Source: CAVPTL01 sp963729195 (lineage in GTDB: Bacteria > Actinomycetota > Thermoleophilia > Gaiellales > JAICJC01). From it: 64,000 bases of DNA. Positions 1 through 10,574 of this stretch are shown here, in pieces. The DNA lies in NCBI GenBank assembly GCA_963729195.1, contig CAVSNF010000025.1, forward strand, positions 186,001-250,000, read 5' to 3'. The notes under the pieces are model-generated. The model was not told the origin of the DNA and made no database searches. It saw only the letters and a list, made by a program, of their open reading frames with translations. Both the position numbers and the translations under genes were made by a program. The stretch's first letter is position 1. The number at the start of each line of letters is the position of its first letter.

Positions 1-516
1 CGCCGCGCGGCCACGGCCACACCACTGCTTGGGCAGCCCGCGCGGCGCGCAGCTGGCACCCACGACCTGCCGACGTTGACCGACAGCCACAGGCCGCCCT
101 CACCGTCCAGCGCGTACAGGCGATGGGTCACGTAGTAGGGCGAGGTGACCGCCACCAGCGGTCGGGGCGCGGGGCGAAACGGCCGCACCACCAGGCCCGT
201 GAACGGCCCCACCCGGGCGCCCAGCGCGCCGTACAGGTAGGTGTGTTTCTCCCCGAAACGCGATCGCACCGCCGCCGGCCGATCCGGCCACCGGCTTCCA
301 GGAGTGGCCGCCGTCCTGCGAGCGGTATGCTCTCGCCGGTGTGGTCATCCACAGGGTGCCGTAGTTGTCCGGCGCCACTGCGACCGCACCTGCCCGGCCC
401 GGCATCGCCACGGGTGACTCGGCCGATTTTGCACAGCCGGCACACGCAGACACGACAGCGATCACTGTCACCGCAGTGCCCAGCACCGTCCGAAATCGCT
501 CAATAGAAGCCCGCAT
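1..516 (-). CDS. Secreted lipoprotein with BNR/Asp-box repeat (partial)
   Basis: The protein starts at the ATG whose first base is 516 and runs off the window edge, so the C-terminus is missing. It opens with a basic N-terminus and a hydrophobic segment ending in a VSAC lipobox, which predicts an exported lipid-anchored protein. A YRSQDGGHSW stretch matches the Asp-box (S-x-D-x-G-x-x-W) of sialidase/sortilin/YCF48-like beta-propellers, and a second G-x-S-W-like repeat lies near base 60. Reading moves to another frame near base 250; removing one T from a TTT run restores it, so I treat this as a sequence error. A beta-propeller fold is likely; the substrate is unknown. Confidence 0.5.
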
Positions 517-582
517 ACGCCGAAAAACATAGAACACCCCCCAATTCCCGGGTTCACCGCTCAGCCGTGGACCGATTCTCCC

Positions 583-2186
583 GTGGCGCATACTGACCCA
601 ACTCCCATCACCCGCCTGCGCGGGTTGCTCGATGCCACCCGGTTGATCCGGGAAGAGCCCGACCCCGCCCGCTTGCTCGACGCCATCGCCCAAACGGTGG
701 CGGAATCGCTGGGATACGGCTCGGTGGTGATGAACACCTACCGGCCCGCCTGGGACGACTTCGAGGTGACCGCGGTGGTGGGCAGCGACGCCGCCCGCGA
801 GGCGCTGATGGGTGATCGGCTGCCATGGTCGGAGTGGGAGATGCTGCTGGACGCGCGCTTCGAGCGGCGCGGTGCCTACCTGATTCCCGAAGGTGAGTTC
901 GATTGGGAGTCGAGCGCAGAGCCGCACGTACGTGCCCGCGACCTCGAGCCCCACCGGGCTCGTGGCGGGCGGGAGACGCGCTGTTTGCCCCGCTCAAGCA
1001 CTCGCGCGGCCACATCCTGGGAATCATCTCGGTGGACGAGCCGCTGTCGGGACATCGTCCCGACGACGCGGAGCTCCAGGTGCTGGTGGCGGTCGCAGAA
1101 CACGCCGCGATGGCACTCGAGGCCAGCCACGAGCACGCCGCCTCCGAGCGCCAGCAGGCCGCACTGGGGCAGCTGCTGCAGGTGTCGTCGCAGATGACCG
1201 AGACGCTGGCGGCCGACGCGGTGCTGAACTCGATCTGCGAGGGCATCTCCGAGGCGCTCGGGTTTGCCAAGGTGGCGCTGGATATCCCCGATCCCGAGAC
1301 CGGAGTGATGCAGATGCACGCCGGTGTGGGATGGGGAGCCGAGGAGCTGGCCGCCCTCACACCGCCCTCGCTGGCAGAGCTGAAGCCGCTGCTGGATCCC
1401 GCATTCGAGATCGAGGGTTGCTACGTGATGAGCCACGACGAGGCGCTGGCCCGGCTTCCTGCGGGGCTCACGCGTGTACCGGTCGGAGCGAAACGGCGTC
1501 GGCCCGTGGGCGTGGGACGTCCCACTGGCTGTTGGTGCCGCTGTGGGATCGAAACGGCAACGTCAGCGGCCTGATCCGAGCCGACGAGCCACTCGATCGG
1601 CTGATGCCGGAGCGGCCGATGCTGCAGACGCTGCGGGTGTTCGCAAACCACGCCACCGCGGCGCTCGACTCGGCCGCACGGTTCGAGGAGATGCGATTCC
1701 TGGCCGAGCACGACCCGCTCACGCGACTGCTCAACCGACGGGCGTTCACCAGCCGCCTCGCAGGCCGCCGATCGAGCGGTCGCAGCGCTATGAGGAGCAG
1801 TTCGCACTGGTGTTGTGCGACCTCGACGACCTCAAGCAGACCAACGACCGGGACGGCCACGAGGCCGGCGACGCCGCGCTTGATCAGAGTCGCGATCCAG
1901 CTGTCCGGCTCGGTGCGCGGCTCCGACACCGTCTTTCGCATCGGCGGCGACGAGTTCGCACTGCTGCTGCCCTCCGCCGATGCCACCACCGTGACCGCGG
2001 TGATGGACGCGAATCGCCGCCGGCCTCAGTTCGGCGGCAGACGGCCAGACGCCGCTGCGGGCCAGCCTGGGCGCCTCGATCTACCCCGACGACGGCACCG
2101 ACGCCGACGGCTTGTTCCACGCTGCCGACACCGCCATGTACGACGACAAGCGCGACGGCCGGCGCGAACAGGGCAAGGCGGCCTGA
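583..2186 (+). CDS. GAF-GAF-GGDEF diguanylate cyclase (multiple frameshifts)
   Basis: Predicted cytosolic c-di-GMP synthase. The GTG start at 583 is followed by a GAF-like sensor segment (LLDAIAQTVAESLGYGSVV), a second GAF segment near 1150-1500, and a C-terminal GGDEF domain. The GGDEF part keeps the substrate motif DPLTRLLNRR, the signature RIGGDEF and, exactly five residues upstream of GGDEF, an RGSD product-inhibition I-site. The reading frame must change about six times (near 950, 1505, 1775, 1890, 2030 and 2100), so the copy as given cannot make a full protein. It is adjacent and paralogous to the next gene, which begins two bases after this stop. Frameshifts are probably sequence errors, though decay of one paralogue is possible. 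Confidence 0.7.
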
Positions 2187-2187
2187 C

Positions 2188-3749
2188 GTGCTCCGCGACG
2201 AGCTCACATCGATCAAGCGCCTGCGCGGATTCCTCCAGGTGACCCGGCTGGTGCGCGGCGAGGAGGAGCTGTCGCTGCTTCTGGACGAGATGGCCGCGGC
2301 CATCTCCGACGCGCTCGGGTTCCGCCTGGTGGTCGTGCACATGTACCGCCCGGCCTGGGACGACTTCGAGGCCACCACGGTGCACGGCGACGAGCCACGC
2401 ACGCGCCGCGCAGCTGGAGCAGACCAACGGCTGGGAGCGGTGGTCGCCGCTCTGGACGACCGGTTTCTGCGCGGCGGCGCGTATTTCGTGCCCCGCGGCC
2501 GCACCGACGCAGCCGACCTGCCCTCGATCAGCTCCACCGAGGACCCCAACACCTGGCATCCCGACGACCAGCTGATCGTGCCGCTGCGCCACTCCCAGGG
2601 CCAGCTGGTGGGAATCCTGTCCGTGCACGACCCGGTGTCGGGCCGGGTGCCGGGCGGCGACGAGCTGGACATCCTGTCGGCGATGGCCGAACACGCCGCG
2701 CTGGCGATCCAGGGAGCCCAGGAGACCGCGGCCGCCGCCCGCCACCGCACCGCGCTGGAGCAGCTGCTGACGGTGTCGTCCAAGCTCACCGAGACGTTTG
2801 CGATCGACGCCATCCTGCAGGCGGTGTGCGACGGCATCCATACCTCACTGGGCTTCGAGAACGTCTGCATCGACCTGCCCGAGCCCGAGACCGGCGACTA
2901 TCGCACCCGCGCCGCCCACGGCTGGAACGTCGACGACGCGGCCGTCAACCTGCCGATGCAGCCGGCCGAGCTGCGGCCGTTGATGGCACGCGCGGTTCGA
3001 GGTCGAGGGCTGCCACCTGATCGATCATGTGACCGCCGAGGAGCTGATCGGCGACCACCACGTCACCTATCACTCGGAGCTGCGCGGACACGGCCCCCAC
3101 GCCTGGGACGATCACTGGCTGTTCGTGGTGTTGTGGTCGCGCGGCCGGCGAGGTGATCGGCGTGATCTGGGTCGACGATCCCAGTGACCGGCTGCTGCCG
3201 TCGGCGCGCAAGCTGCAGGCCCTGCGGGTGTTCGCCAACCAGGCCACCACCGCCCTGGATGCCGCCGCCCAGTACGAGGAGATGCAGTTTCTGGCCGAGC
3301 ATGACCCGCTCACGCGGCTTTTGAACCGGCGGGCGTTCGACGCCCAGCTGGACGCGGAGATGGCGCGGGCGGTGCGCTACGAGCACCCGCTGGCGCTGCT
3401 TCTGTGCGACCTCAACGGGTTCAAGCAGCTCAACGACGATCACGGCCACGCGGCCGGCGACCTCGCGCTGGAGCGAGTCGGAGCGGCGCTGCAGGCCACC
3501 GTCCGCACGGTCGATTCGGCGTTTCGCATCGGCGGCGATGAGTTTGCCGTGCTTCTGCCCCAGACCGACCGGGCCGAGGCGCTGGCGGTGATCGACCGGA
3601 TCTCCGACGCACTGCAGCACGATCTCGAGATCGGCAGCGTGACGGCCACCTTCGGGCTGGCGGTGTATCCCGAGGACGGCGGCGACCCGCACCGGCTGGT
3701 GCGCACCGCCGATGCCGCCATGTACGCGGCCAAACCCGCTCGCGGATAG
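2188..3749 (+). CDS. GAF-GAF-GGDEF diguanylate cyclase, paralogue of the upstream gene
   Basis: Second predicted diguanylate cyclase, about 520 residues, starting at GTG 2188 directly after the upstream TGA. Layout mirrors the neighbour: a short N-terminal helix (SIKRLRGFLQVTRLVR), a GAF segment sharing MYRPAWDDFE with the first gene's TYRPAWDDFE, a second GAF segment, then GGDEF. The C-terminal catalytic domain is uninterrupted from about 3150, with DPLTRLLNRR, RTVD (I-site RxxD) five residues before GGDEF, and a terminal AMYAAK helix. Frame changes occur near 2395-2440 (a compensating pair), 2990 and 3140. A tandem duplication is the simplest origin. Sensor ligands cannot be deduced. Confidence 0.75.
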
Positions 3750-3790
3750 GATCCCACGGCAATCCGACCGCTGCGAGGGGAGCCGCTCAG

Positions 3791-4952
3791 GTGGACTTCG
3801 ATCTCACCGACGAGCAGCGCGCGATCCAAGAGACCGTGCGCGAGTTCGTCGACCGCCGGGTGTTACCGGTGGCACAGGAAAACGACATCAACCATCACCT
3901 CGATATGGGCATCATCGAGGGCATGGCCGAGCTGGGCCTTCTGGGAGCGCCGATCCCGACCGAGTACGGCGGCGCCGGGCTCGACTTCGTGTGCGAGGCG
4001 CTGATCTGTGAGGAGATCGAGCGGGGCGAGTCGGCCTTCCGCACCCTGATCTCGGTGCACGTCGGCTTGAACTCGCTGTCGCTTTTGAAGTTCGGCTCAG
4101 AGGAGCAGAAGCAGAAGTACCTGGTGCCGATGGCCAAGGGCGAGAAGCTCGGGATGTTTTGGCCTGACCGAGCCGGCGGCCGGATCCGACGTGGCGGCGA
4201 TGCTGACCAACGCGATCCGCCAGCCGGACGGCACCTACGTGCTCAACGGCCAGAAGAACTGGATCTCGTATGCGACCGAGGCCGACTACGAGCTGGTGTT
4301 TGCAAAGACCGATCCCAGCGCCGCCCACAAGGGCATCTCGGCGTTCATCGTCGAGCGCGAGTGGAAGGGCGTCGAGGCCCGTCAGATCCCCAACAAGCTC
4401 GGCATCTGGGCAGGGTCGACCGGCGAGCTGTTCTTCTCCGACGTGCACATCCCCGCCGAGAACCGGGTGGGCGAGGAGGGCGAGGGCTTCAAGATCGCGA
4501 TGAACTCACTCGACCAGGGCCGCTTCACCGTCGCAGCCGGCGCGGTGGGTGTGATCCGCGCGTGCCTGGAGGCGTCGGTCAAGTACGCCAACGAGCGCAG
4601 CACCTTCGGCCAGGAGATCGGCAAGTACCAGTTCGTGCAGGACATGATCGCCGACATGGTGCTGGGCTACGAGACCTCGCGGCTCTTGGTGATGCAGGCC
4701 GCCGCCGCCAAGGACAAGGGCGTTCGCAACACCCGCGAGACGTCGCTGGCCAAGTGGCACGCCACCGAGAGCGCCTTCGACGCCGCCAACAAGGCGATCC
4801 AGGTTCACGGCGCCTACGGCTACTCCGCCGAGTACCCGGTGGAGCGCTACTTCAGAAACAGCCGCGCGCCGATCATCTACGAAGGCACCACCCAGATCCA
4901 CAAGATGATGCAGGCAGAGCACGCACTCGGATATCGCAAGCTCAATGGCTGA
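3791..4952 (+). CDS. Acyl-CoA dehydrogenase
   Basis: FAD-dependent flavoenzyme for alpha,beta-dehydrogenation of acyl-CoA thioesters, about 387 residues, the usual family size. It starts at GTG 3791 behind a GAGGGGA Shine-Dalgarno. The N-terminal helical domain (DFDLTDEQRAIQETVREFV), the FAD/substrate motif GLTEPAAGSD and the C-terminal four-helix domain are all present. The catalytic glutamate lies in IIYEGTTQIH, the position used by short/medium-chain and isovaleryl/glutaryl-type enzymes. A one-base frameshift at about 4157 (TTTT where TTT restores the frame) interrupts it just before GLTEP and is very probably an error. Its stop overlaps the next start by 8 bases, suggesting co-translation with the hydrolase. 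Chain-length preference is not decided. Confidence 0.85.
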
Positions 4953-5832
4953 TCAGCGGCTGGTGGAACTGGATGACGGCGGCGTGCTGAACGTCGTCGA
5001 GCTGGGAAGCGGGCATCCGCTGGTGCTGCTGCATGGCGGTCCCGGCCTCGATCACCAGGAGTTTCGGCCGTGGCTGGATCCGCTGGCCGAGCAGGGCCTG
5101 CGGCTGATCATGGTCGATCAGCGCGGTCAGGGTGCCTCTCCCCGGGTCGACCCGAGTGAGCTGACGATCTCGAAGCTGGCCCAGGACATCGACCGGCTGG
5201 CGCGGGCGCTTCAGCTCGACGACTACGCGGTGCTGGGCCACTCGTTCGGTGCGGTGGTTGCGCTCTGCCACGCGCTGGAGCGCGGCACCGCCTCGCAGTA
5301 TGTGATCTCGTCCGGGGCGGCGTCCAGCGAGGCGCTGGTGGCCGACATCGAGCGCGAGCTGGACCGGTTCGAGCCGGCCTCGATGCGCGATCAGATCAAG
5401 CGCAGCTTCGAGGCCGAGGCCACGCTCACGACCGTCGAGCAGGCCCGGGCCGTGGCGGAGGCGCAGATGCCGTTCCACTTCTGGGAGCTGGGCGATGCCT
5501 ACAGCGCGTTCGTGCAGGCCGACAAGACCCTGTACGCGCCCGAGGTGCTGGCCCACTTCGCGGCCAACGGCTACGGCGCGTTCGAGTGGGTCGATCACCT
5601 GCGCTGGATCCGAAAGCCGATGCTGGTGATCGCCGGCCGGTACGACCGCACCTGCACGCTGGCCCGGTCACAGGAGATCCACGACGAGGTCGAGGGCTCC
5701 GAGCTGGTGGTGATCGAAAAGGCCGCCCACATGACCTATGTGGAGCAGCCCAAGGCCTATCTGAGCGCGGTGCGCTCCTGGTTCATCAGCCAGGGCGTGT
5801 TGCCGGATCCAACGCTTCCGACTGCGGCCTGA
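4945..5832 (+). CDS. Alpha/beta hydrolase, proline iminopeptidase-like
   Basis: 295-residue cytosolic serine hydrolase. It has the HGGPG oxyanion-hole motif typical of the S33 prolyl-aminopeptidase branch, the nucleophile elbow GHSFGA, a candidate catalytic aspartate in GRYDRT and a catalytic histidine in KAAHMTYVEQP. The length suits a hydrolase with a small cap domain. The ATG at 4945 overlaps the acyl-CoA dehydrogenase stop, so the two probably share a transcript and the hydrolase may act on a related thioester, ester or amide; that is inference. The 3' end overlaps the convergent nitrilase gene by 47 bases. Substrate unknown. Confidence 0.8.
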   Translation: MADQRLVELDDGGVLNVVELGSGHPLVLLHGGPGLDHQEFRPWLDPLAEQGLRLIMVDQRGQGASPRVDPSELTISKLAQDIDRLARALQLDDYAVLGHSFGAVVALCHALERGTASQYVISSGAASSEALVADIERELDRFEPASMRDQIKRSFEAEATLTTVEQARAVAEAQMPFHFWELGDAYSAFVQADKTLYAPEVLAHFAANGYGAFEWVDHLRWIRKPMLVIAGRYDRTCTLARSQEIHDEVEGSELVVIEKAAHMTYVEQPKAYLSAVRSWFISQGVLPDPTLPTAA

Positions 5833-6640
5833 GGCTCGGGTGGAGATGATCGAGCGCCGGTAGCGACGCCCGGATCTGGGCCAGCCGCTCGAAATCCAGG
5901 TCGGCGGTGATCACGCCGTCGCCGTCGGGCGACTGTGCCAGCACCGTCCCCCACGGGTCGATGATCATGCTGTGGCCGTAGGACGGCTTGTTGCGACCGC
6001 CGGGGAAGCCGTGCTGGCCGGTGGCGAGCACGTAGGCCTGGTTCTCGATCGCGCGCGCCCGCAGCAGCACCTCCCAGTGGGCCATCCCGGTGTGCAGCGT
6101 GAAGTTGGACGGCACGGTCAGCACGGTGGCGCCGCCGCCCAGGGTGAGCAGCCGGTAGAGCTCGGGGAAACGCAGGTCGTAACAGACGGTGAGCCCGTAG
6201 CGGACGCCCTCGATGTCGACGACCACCGGGTCTGATCCCGGCTCGGTGCCGTCCGACTCGCGGTAGCTGTGGCCGCCCACGTCGACGTCGAACAGATGGA
6301 TCTTGGTGTAGCTGCCGATCCGGTTGCCGTCGCGGTCGTACACGATCTCGACGTTGCCGACCCGCTCGCCGGCTTCGATCGCGATCGAGCCGCCGATCAG
6401 GTTGACGCGATGCTCGCGCGCCCACCCGGCCATCGCCTCGACCGTCTCGCCGGAGTCGATCCGTTCGGCTTCGCGGCGCATGCCGTCGCCGTCCACCCAG
6501 GCGTTCCACTTCTCGGGCAGGAGGATCACGTCGGCGCCTCGGCCGGCGGCCTCGGCCACCAGCGGTGCCATGTCGCGCACGCTGTCGCTCTTCTCGGGGC
6601 GGGCGGCAAACTGGATGCAGGCGGCGCGGACGATGGTCAC
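5786..6640 (-). CDS. Carbon-nitrogen hydrolase (nitrilase superfamily, Nit-type)
   Basis: 284 residues, intact. The nitrilase Glu-Lys-Cys triad is visible: Glu in LPEKW (about residue 43), Lys in YTKIHLFD and Cys in VCYDLRFPELYR. The YTKIHLFD and RFPELYR forms are typical of the Nit1/Nit2 omega-amidase and deaminated-glutathione amidase branch, so an amidase acting on a small omega-amide is more likely than a true nitrilase. Its ATG at 6640 overlaps the ctaG stop in an ATGA arrangement, making it the last gene of the minus-strand chain that begins with hyuA. It converges on the alpha/beta hydrolase. Confidence 0.85.
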   Translation of the reverse strand: MTIVRAACIQFAARPEKSDSVRDMAPLVAEAAGRGADVILLPEKWNAWVDGDGMRREAERIDSGETVEAMAGWAREHRVNLIGGSIAIEAGERVGNVEIVYDRDGNRIGSYTKIHLFDVDVGGHSYRESDGTEPGSDPVVVDIEGVRYGLTVCYDLRFPELYRLLTLGGGATVLTVPSNFTLHTGMAHWEVLLRARAIENQAYVLATGQHGFPGGRNKPSYGHSMIIDPWGTVLAQSPDGDGVITADLDFERLAQIRASLPALDHLHPSLRPQSEALDPATRPG

Positions 6641-7411
6641 GGTTGAAGCCTAGTCTCGTCTTCTTGGTCGATGACCGCGGCGAACGCGATGGCACACGCC
6701 ACGAACAGGATCGCGGCCTGCTCGACTGCCATCGTGATCGCCCCCACCTCCTGGTCACGCAGCGCCGAGAATCCCCACAGCTTGGGTGTGTCCAGGTAGA
6801 AGTCGTACACCGGCGATTGGGCCAGCGCGAGCACCAGTGACAGTGGGGATGCGGCGAAGAACGCGATCACGAGGTATCCCAGCCGGGCCGGCGGCCGCAT
6901 CCGCCCGGGAGACAGCACCGCCCACCAGAACACCAGCCCGGCGAGCACGAAGATCACGTGCTCGACGCCCAGCGCCCAGTGGTGTCGCAGCGCGTAGTCG
7001 TAGTACGCCGGGACATGCAGGCCGTACCAGGCGGCCAGCCAGAAGACCAGCGCGAACACCGGGTTGGTGGCGGCCCGCACCAGGGTGTGACGCTCGGCCA
7101 TCGCGAACATCGCCGGGAGTCAGTCCCAGCACCAGAAGCGGCGGCGCCCAGTCGGCAATGATCACGTTTTGGAGCAGGTGAAAGCTGACCATCGACGTCA
7201 GCGCCAGATGCTCGATCGGGGAGAGCAGCGCAACAGCGATCAGTCCCAGTCCGGCGGCGAAGGCGGCGATCCGATACCACGGCGTGGGCTCGCCCGCGGC
7301 GGCCCAAGCGCGCGCACCACCAGCACGTAGTCGACGCGCCACGATCGCGATCGCGAGCATCCACTCCCAGTCGAACACGAACTCCCACGGGTGAATAACG
7401 GTGCCTGGCAC
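6637..7411 (-). CDS. ctaG: CtaG/Caa3-type cytochrome c oxidase assembly membrane protein
   Basis: Polytopic membrane protein with about seven hydrophobic segments, including FHLLQNVIIADWAPPLLVLG and HVIFVLAGLVFWWAVLSPG, the signature of the Caa3_CtaG family that helps copper insertion into cytochrome oxidase. A one-base frameshift near 7117 (CCC for CC) separates the two halves. The only start in frame before the first membrane segment is a GTG at 7411, inside the palindromic repeat at 7391-7421, giving the N-terminus MPGTVIHPWEF; the next candidate is an ATG at 7360 inside the first helix. Its stop overlaps the nitrilase start. No oxidase subunits are adjacent. Confidence 0.7.
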
Positions 7412-7421
7412 CGTTATTCAC
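7391..7421. repeat. 31-bp palindromic repeat, copy 1
   Basis: Perfect inverted repeat: arms GTGAATAACGGTGCC and GGCACCGTTATTCAC around a single T. On the minus strand the first arm gives clpS its TGA stop (7418-7420) and the centre gives the GTG (7411) that probably starts ctaG. Related copies lie at 35735-35765 and 46729-46760. Confidence 0.9.
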
Positions 7422-7723
7422 CCCGAGCTCGAGAGGGGGGCGAGCGTGAGGCCGAAGCCTTGCAGTTGCTCGTGGTAGTGCTCGGCCTGCTCCTTCTGTC
7501 CCGACCACACGACCGCGCGACCGGCTGTGTGGATGGTGTTGGCGAGATCCATGCCGCGTTCGAAGGTCACTCCGGGGATCGTGCGGGCAAGTGCGAAGGC
7601 GACGCCGTCGAAGGTGTTGTGGTTGTCGTTCAGCACCACCACCAGCCACGGGCGGTCGCTGCCGCTGCCGGGATCGCCGGAGCGGGGTCGCTGCTTTCGC
7701 TCGGGCGGCGCGACGGTGGACAT
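7418..7723 (-). CDS. clpS: ATP-dependent Clp protease adaptor ClpS
   Basis: 101 residues. The core PWLVVVLNDNHNTFDGVAFAL followed by a helix-rich C-terminus is the ClpS fold that delivers N-degron substrates to ClpA/ClpC. The N-terminal tail is Pro/Arg rich, as is usual. The ATG at 7723 overlaps the amine oxidase TGA by one base (TGATG), so translation is probably coupled. No Clp ATPase gene lies nearby; the setting inside a hydantoinase/amine-oxidase chain is unusual. The stop codon is formed by the palindromic repeat. Confidence 0.85.
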   Translation of the reverse strand: MSTVAPPERKQRPRSGDPGSGSDRPWLVVVLNDNHNTFDGVAFALARTIPGVTFERGMDLANTIHTAGRAVVWSGQKEQAEHYHEQLQGFGLTLAPLSSSG

Positions 7724-9090
7724 CAGGTGGTCAGCTCCACCGTCGCAGTCTGCAACAGCCGCTTGGCCTCGCGCACCCCGGTGCTCATCGCACCGTCGGC
7801 GTAGCCCATGCGCGTGACGGTTGTGCCCTCTCCCGCGAACAGCAGCCGGCCGTGGGCCGGCTCGGCCAGGGTGCGGATGTCGGCCGAACTCGAGCCCAGC
7901 GCGAGGGCGGTGTACGCCCCGCGGGTGTAGGGGTCGGCGCCCCAGGACGAGACCGCGACCACGTCGGGCTCGGGACAGGGCGCCCCGGTCACCTCCGACA
8001 TCAACTCGAGCACCCAGGCCGCCGTTTCCTCGGGCGACGACTGGTCGAACCGTTCGATGGCGCTGCGAAAGACGAACGCCACCAGCGTCGGGCCACAACC
8101 GAACGCGTCCATCCCGAAGAGCGCCACCGACGACCCCTCGCGGTCACGTGGGAAGACGCTCACGTGGGTGATTCCCGCGTCTCGCCAGAACGGGCGCTGA
8201 AAGCGAAGCGCGATCTTCTCGAAGCGGCCAAACCCCAGCCGGTCGATCGACGCCAGCCGCTCTGACTCGAGCGGCGGCGAGAACTCGACGTCGCGATGTT
8301 TGAGCACCCCCAGCGGCAGCGTCACGATCGCGTGTGACCCCTCGTACACGCTGCCGTCGGCTGTGGTCACCGAGACTCCTTCGGGCGCGATCATGACGGC
8401 GGTCACCGGCGTGTTCAGCCGCACGTCCACGTCGGATGCCATCGCCGCTGTCACCCAGCCCAGCCCACCGACCGGCATGTCGCCCAGGTAGTCGCCGTCG
8501 TAGTCGATCACCTCGGCGTTCGTAACCGCCGGCTGCTGCTCCAGAAACCCCGTGGTGTCGGCCTCGTTGAAGAACTTCAGGGCCGAGTACAGACGTCTCG
8601 CCTGGCCGGGCTCGAGCCCGGCCTCGTTCAGATACAGCTCGACCGCGTCGGCCAGCGATGCCTGTGGGCCGAGCCGCGCGCTCAGCTCGGGCTGAGCCGC
8701 GGGGAACCCCTCCAGCATGTGTCCGACCACCTCGTCGTACTCGGCGTCGGTCAAGAGCCGCTGTTCGGCCAGGTCGAAGATCGACATGTCGTCCAGGAAG
8801 TTGCCCGGGCGGCAGGCGACCTCCGCCTGGGAGGCGAAGTCGCGCAGCGGGTTTCCGATCGGCGTGTGGATCCAGGAGCCGCCCATGTCGATCGGCGAGC
8901 CGCCCACGTCGACTGTGTGCAGCCGCCCGCCGATGCGATCGCGGGCTTCGAGCACGACCGTCTCCACGCCGGCGGCGGTGAGCGCATTGGCTGCGGTCAG
9001 TCCGGCCATGCCGGCGCCGATCACGATCACCCGCTCGACCGCCCCGGTAGCCGCTGCGGGTACACCCGGGTCGCCGCCGCCGTAGCTCAT
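7723..9090 (-). CDS. Flavin-containing amine oxidase
   Basis: About 455 residues. The FAD Rossmann motif VIVIGAGMAGLTAANAL is followed by EARDRIGGR and a GGSWIH strand, and the C-terminal FAD-contact region reads LLFAGEGTTVTRMGYADGAM, the standard layout of monoamine/polyamine oxidases. The cysteine that covalently tethers FAD in monoamine oxidases is not seen, so FAD is probably non-covalent. I place the start at the ATG at 9090, which overlaps the hyuB TGA (ATGA); a longer start at 9102 is possible. Predicted to oxidise a primary or secondary amine to aldehyde, ammonia and H2O2 in the cytosol. The substrate is unknown. Confidence 0.85.
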   Translation of the reverse strand: MSYGGGDPGVPAAATGAVERVIVIGAGMAGLTAANALTAAGVETVVLEARDRIGGRLHTVDVGGSPIDMGGSWIHTPIGNPLRDFASQAEVACRPGNFLDDMSIFDLAEQRLLTDAEYDEVVGHMLEGFPAAQPELSARLGPQASLADAVELYLNEAGLEPGQARRLYSALKFFNEADTTGFLEQQPAVTNAEVIDYDGDYLGDMPVGGLGWVTAAMASDVDVRLNTPVTAVMIAPEGVSVTTADGSVYEGSHAIVTLPLGVLKHRDVEFSPPLESERLASIDRLGFGRFEKIALRFQRPFWRDAGITHVSVFPRDREGSSVALFGMDAFGCGPTLVAFVFRSAIERFDQSSPEETAAWVLELMSEVTGAPCPEPDVVAVSSWGADPYTRGAYTALALGSSSADIRTLAEPAHGRLLFAGEGTTVTRMGYADGAMSTGVREAKRLLQTATVELTT

Positions 9091-10574
9091 GCCTTCCCCC
9101 ATCCCCCACCGCCGGGCGTACGAATCTCCAGCACGTCCCCGGCGCGGAGATCGAGTGAGACCTTGGCCGGCAGCCGCGCGCCGTTCAGCAGGTTGCGCCC
9201 GGCCGCCCCTGCTTCACCACCGGCCATTCCCTGCGGGGCGGTGCCGGCGGCGTTCGGTCATGAGGCCGAGTGTGCAATCAGAGAGCACGCGGTACACCCT
9301 AACCACCCCGTCACCTCCGTGGTGATATCCGCCACCCCCGGAGCGGCGGCGCAACGCGTAGCGCTCGATTCGCAGCGGGTACTCCCGCTCCAGCGCCTCG
9401 ATCGGCGTATTCAGGGTGTTCGACATGGCCACGTGCACGGCCGAGGGCCCATCGCCGGTGGGCGAGGCCCCCTGACCGCCGCCCAGCGTCTCGTAGTACG
9501 TGAACCCGGACGTGCCGAAGGTGACGTTGTTCATGGTGCCCTGGCCGTCGGCGCGGGTGTCGATCAGCTCCCCGAACGCGCGCGTGACCACGTCCACGAT
9601 CCGGCTGGAGGTCTCGGTGTTGCCGGCCACCACGCCTGCCGGCGGTCGCGCGTTCACCAGCGAGCCCACCGGCGCGGTCACGGTCACCGGCTCGAAGGCG
9701 CCGCCCGAGGCGGGGATGTCGGGATCGCACAGCGCCCGCACAACGAAGTACACCGCCGAGCGGGTGACGGTGATCGGGCAGTTGACGTTTCCGGGCTGCT
9801 GGTCGGCGGTGCCGGTGAAGTCGACCGAGACGCGGTCGCCGCGGATCTCGACGGTCGCGTGGATGGGGATGTCGGCGCGGGTGATGCCGTCGCCCTCGAT
9901 CACGTCGTGGGCGCTGCCGCGGCCGTCGGGGAGGCCGGCCAGCGCGGCACGGATGCGCCGCTCGGAGTAGCGGTAGAGCTCGTCCATGCCCCGCTCGAGC
10001 TGGGCGTGACCGTGCCGCTCGGCCAGCTCGCGCAGCCGCCGTGCCCCCAGCTCCTGAGAGGCGATCTGGGCGCGCAGATCGGCCAGCCGCTGATGCGGCC
10101 GGCGCATGTTTGCCACCAGCACTCTCAGCAGGTCGTCGGTGAGCCGCACCGGCGGGATCACCACTCCCTCCTGGATCAGCTCGCGCGCGCCGGCCGGCAT
10201 GCTGGCCGGCTGCATCCCGCCGACGTCGGCGTGGTGGGCACGGGAGACGACGAAGCCGAGGTCGTCGACCCGCGAGACGAGCGTGATATCGGGCAGGTGG
10301 GTGCCGCCGGTGTAGGGGTCGTTGAGGATGAAGTGCTCGCCCGGGCGGGGGTCGAGCGCGCGGCACGCGGCCACGGCGTCGGGCATCGCGCCCAGGTGCA
10401 CCGGGATGTGCTCGGCCTGGGCGACCATGCGCCCGCCGGCGTCGAAGATGGCCGTGGAGCAGTCGCGGCGCTCCTTGATGTTGGCCGAGTGGGCTGCGCG
10501 CACCAGCGCCGCGCCCATCTCCTCGGCCACGCCCGAGAGCGCCGCCGACATCACTCGCAGGGTGGCCGGATCAG

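Noticed and set aside
893..3156. Very long Arg/Pro-rich frames in the GGDEF region as novel proteins
   Set aside because: They are out-of-frame readings of GC-rich coding sequence; only segments matching GAF/GGDEF carry real signal.
3791..4952. Acyl-CoA dehydrogenase as a genuine pseudogene
   Set aside because: A single extra T in a TTTT run is the only lesion and the same class of lesion occurs in essential genes in this window.
7391..7421. Palindromes as rho-independent terminators
   Set aside because: No T-run follows on either strand, and one copy lies between divergent genes where a terminator is not needed.
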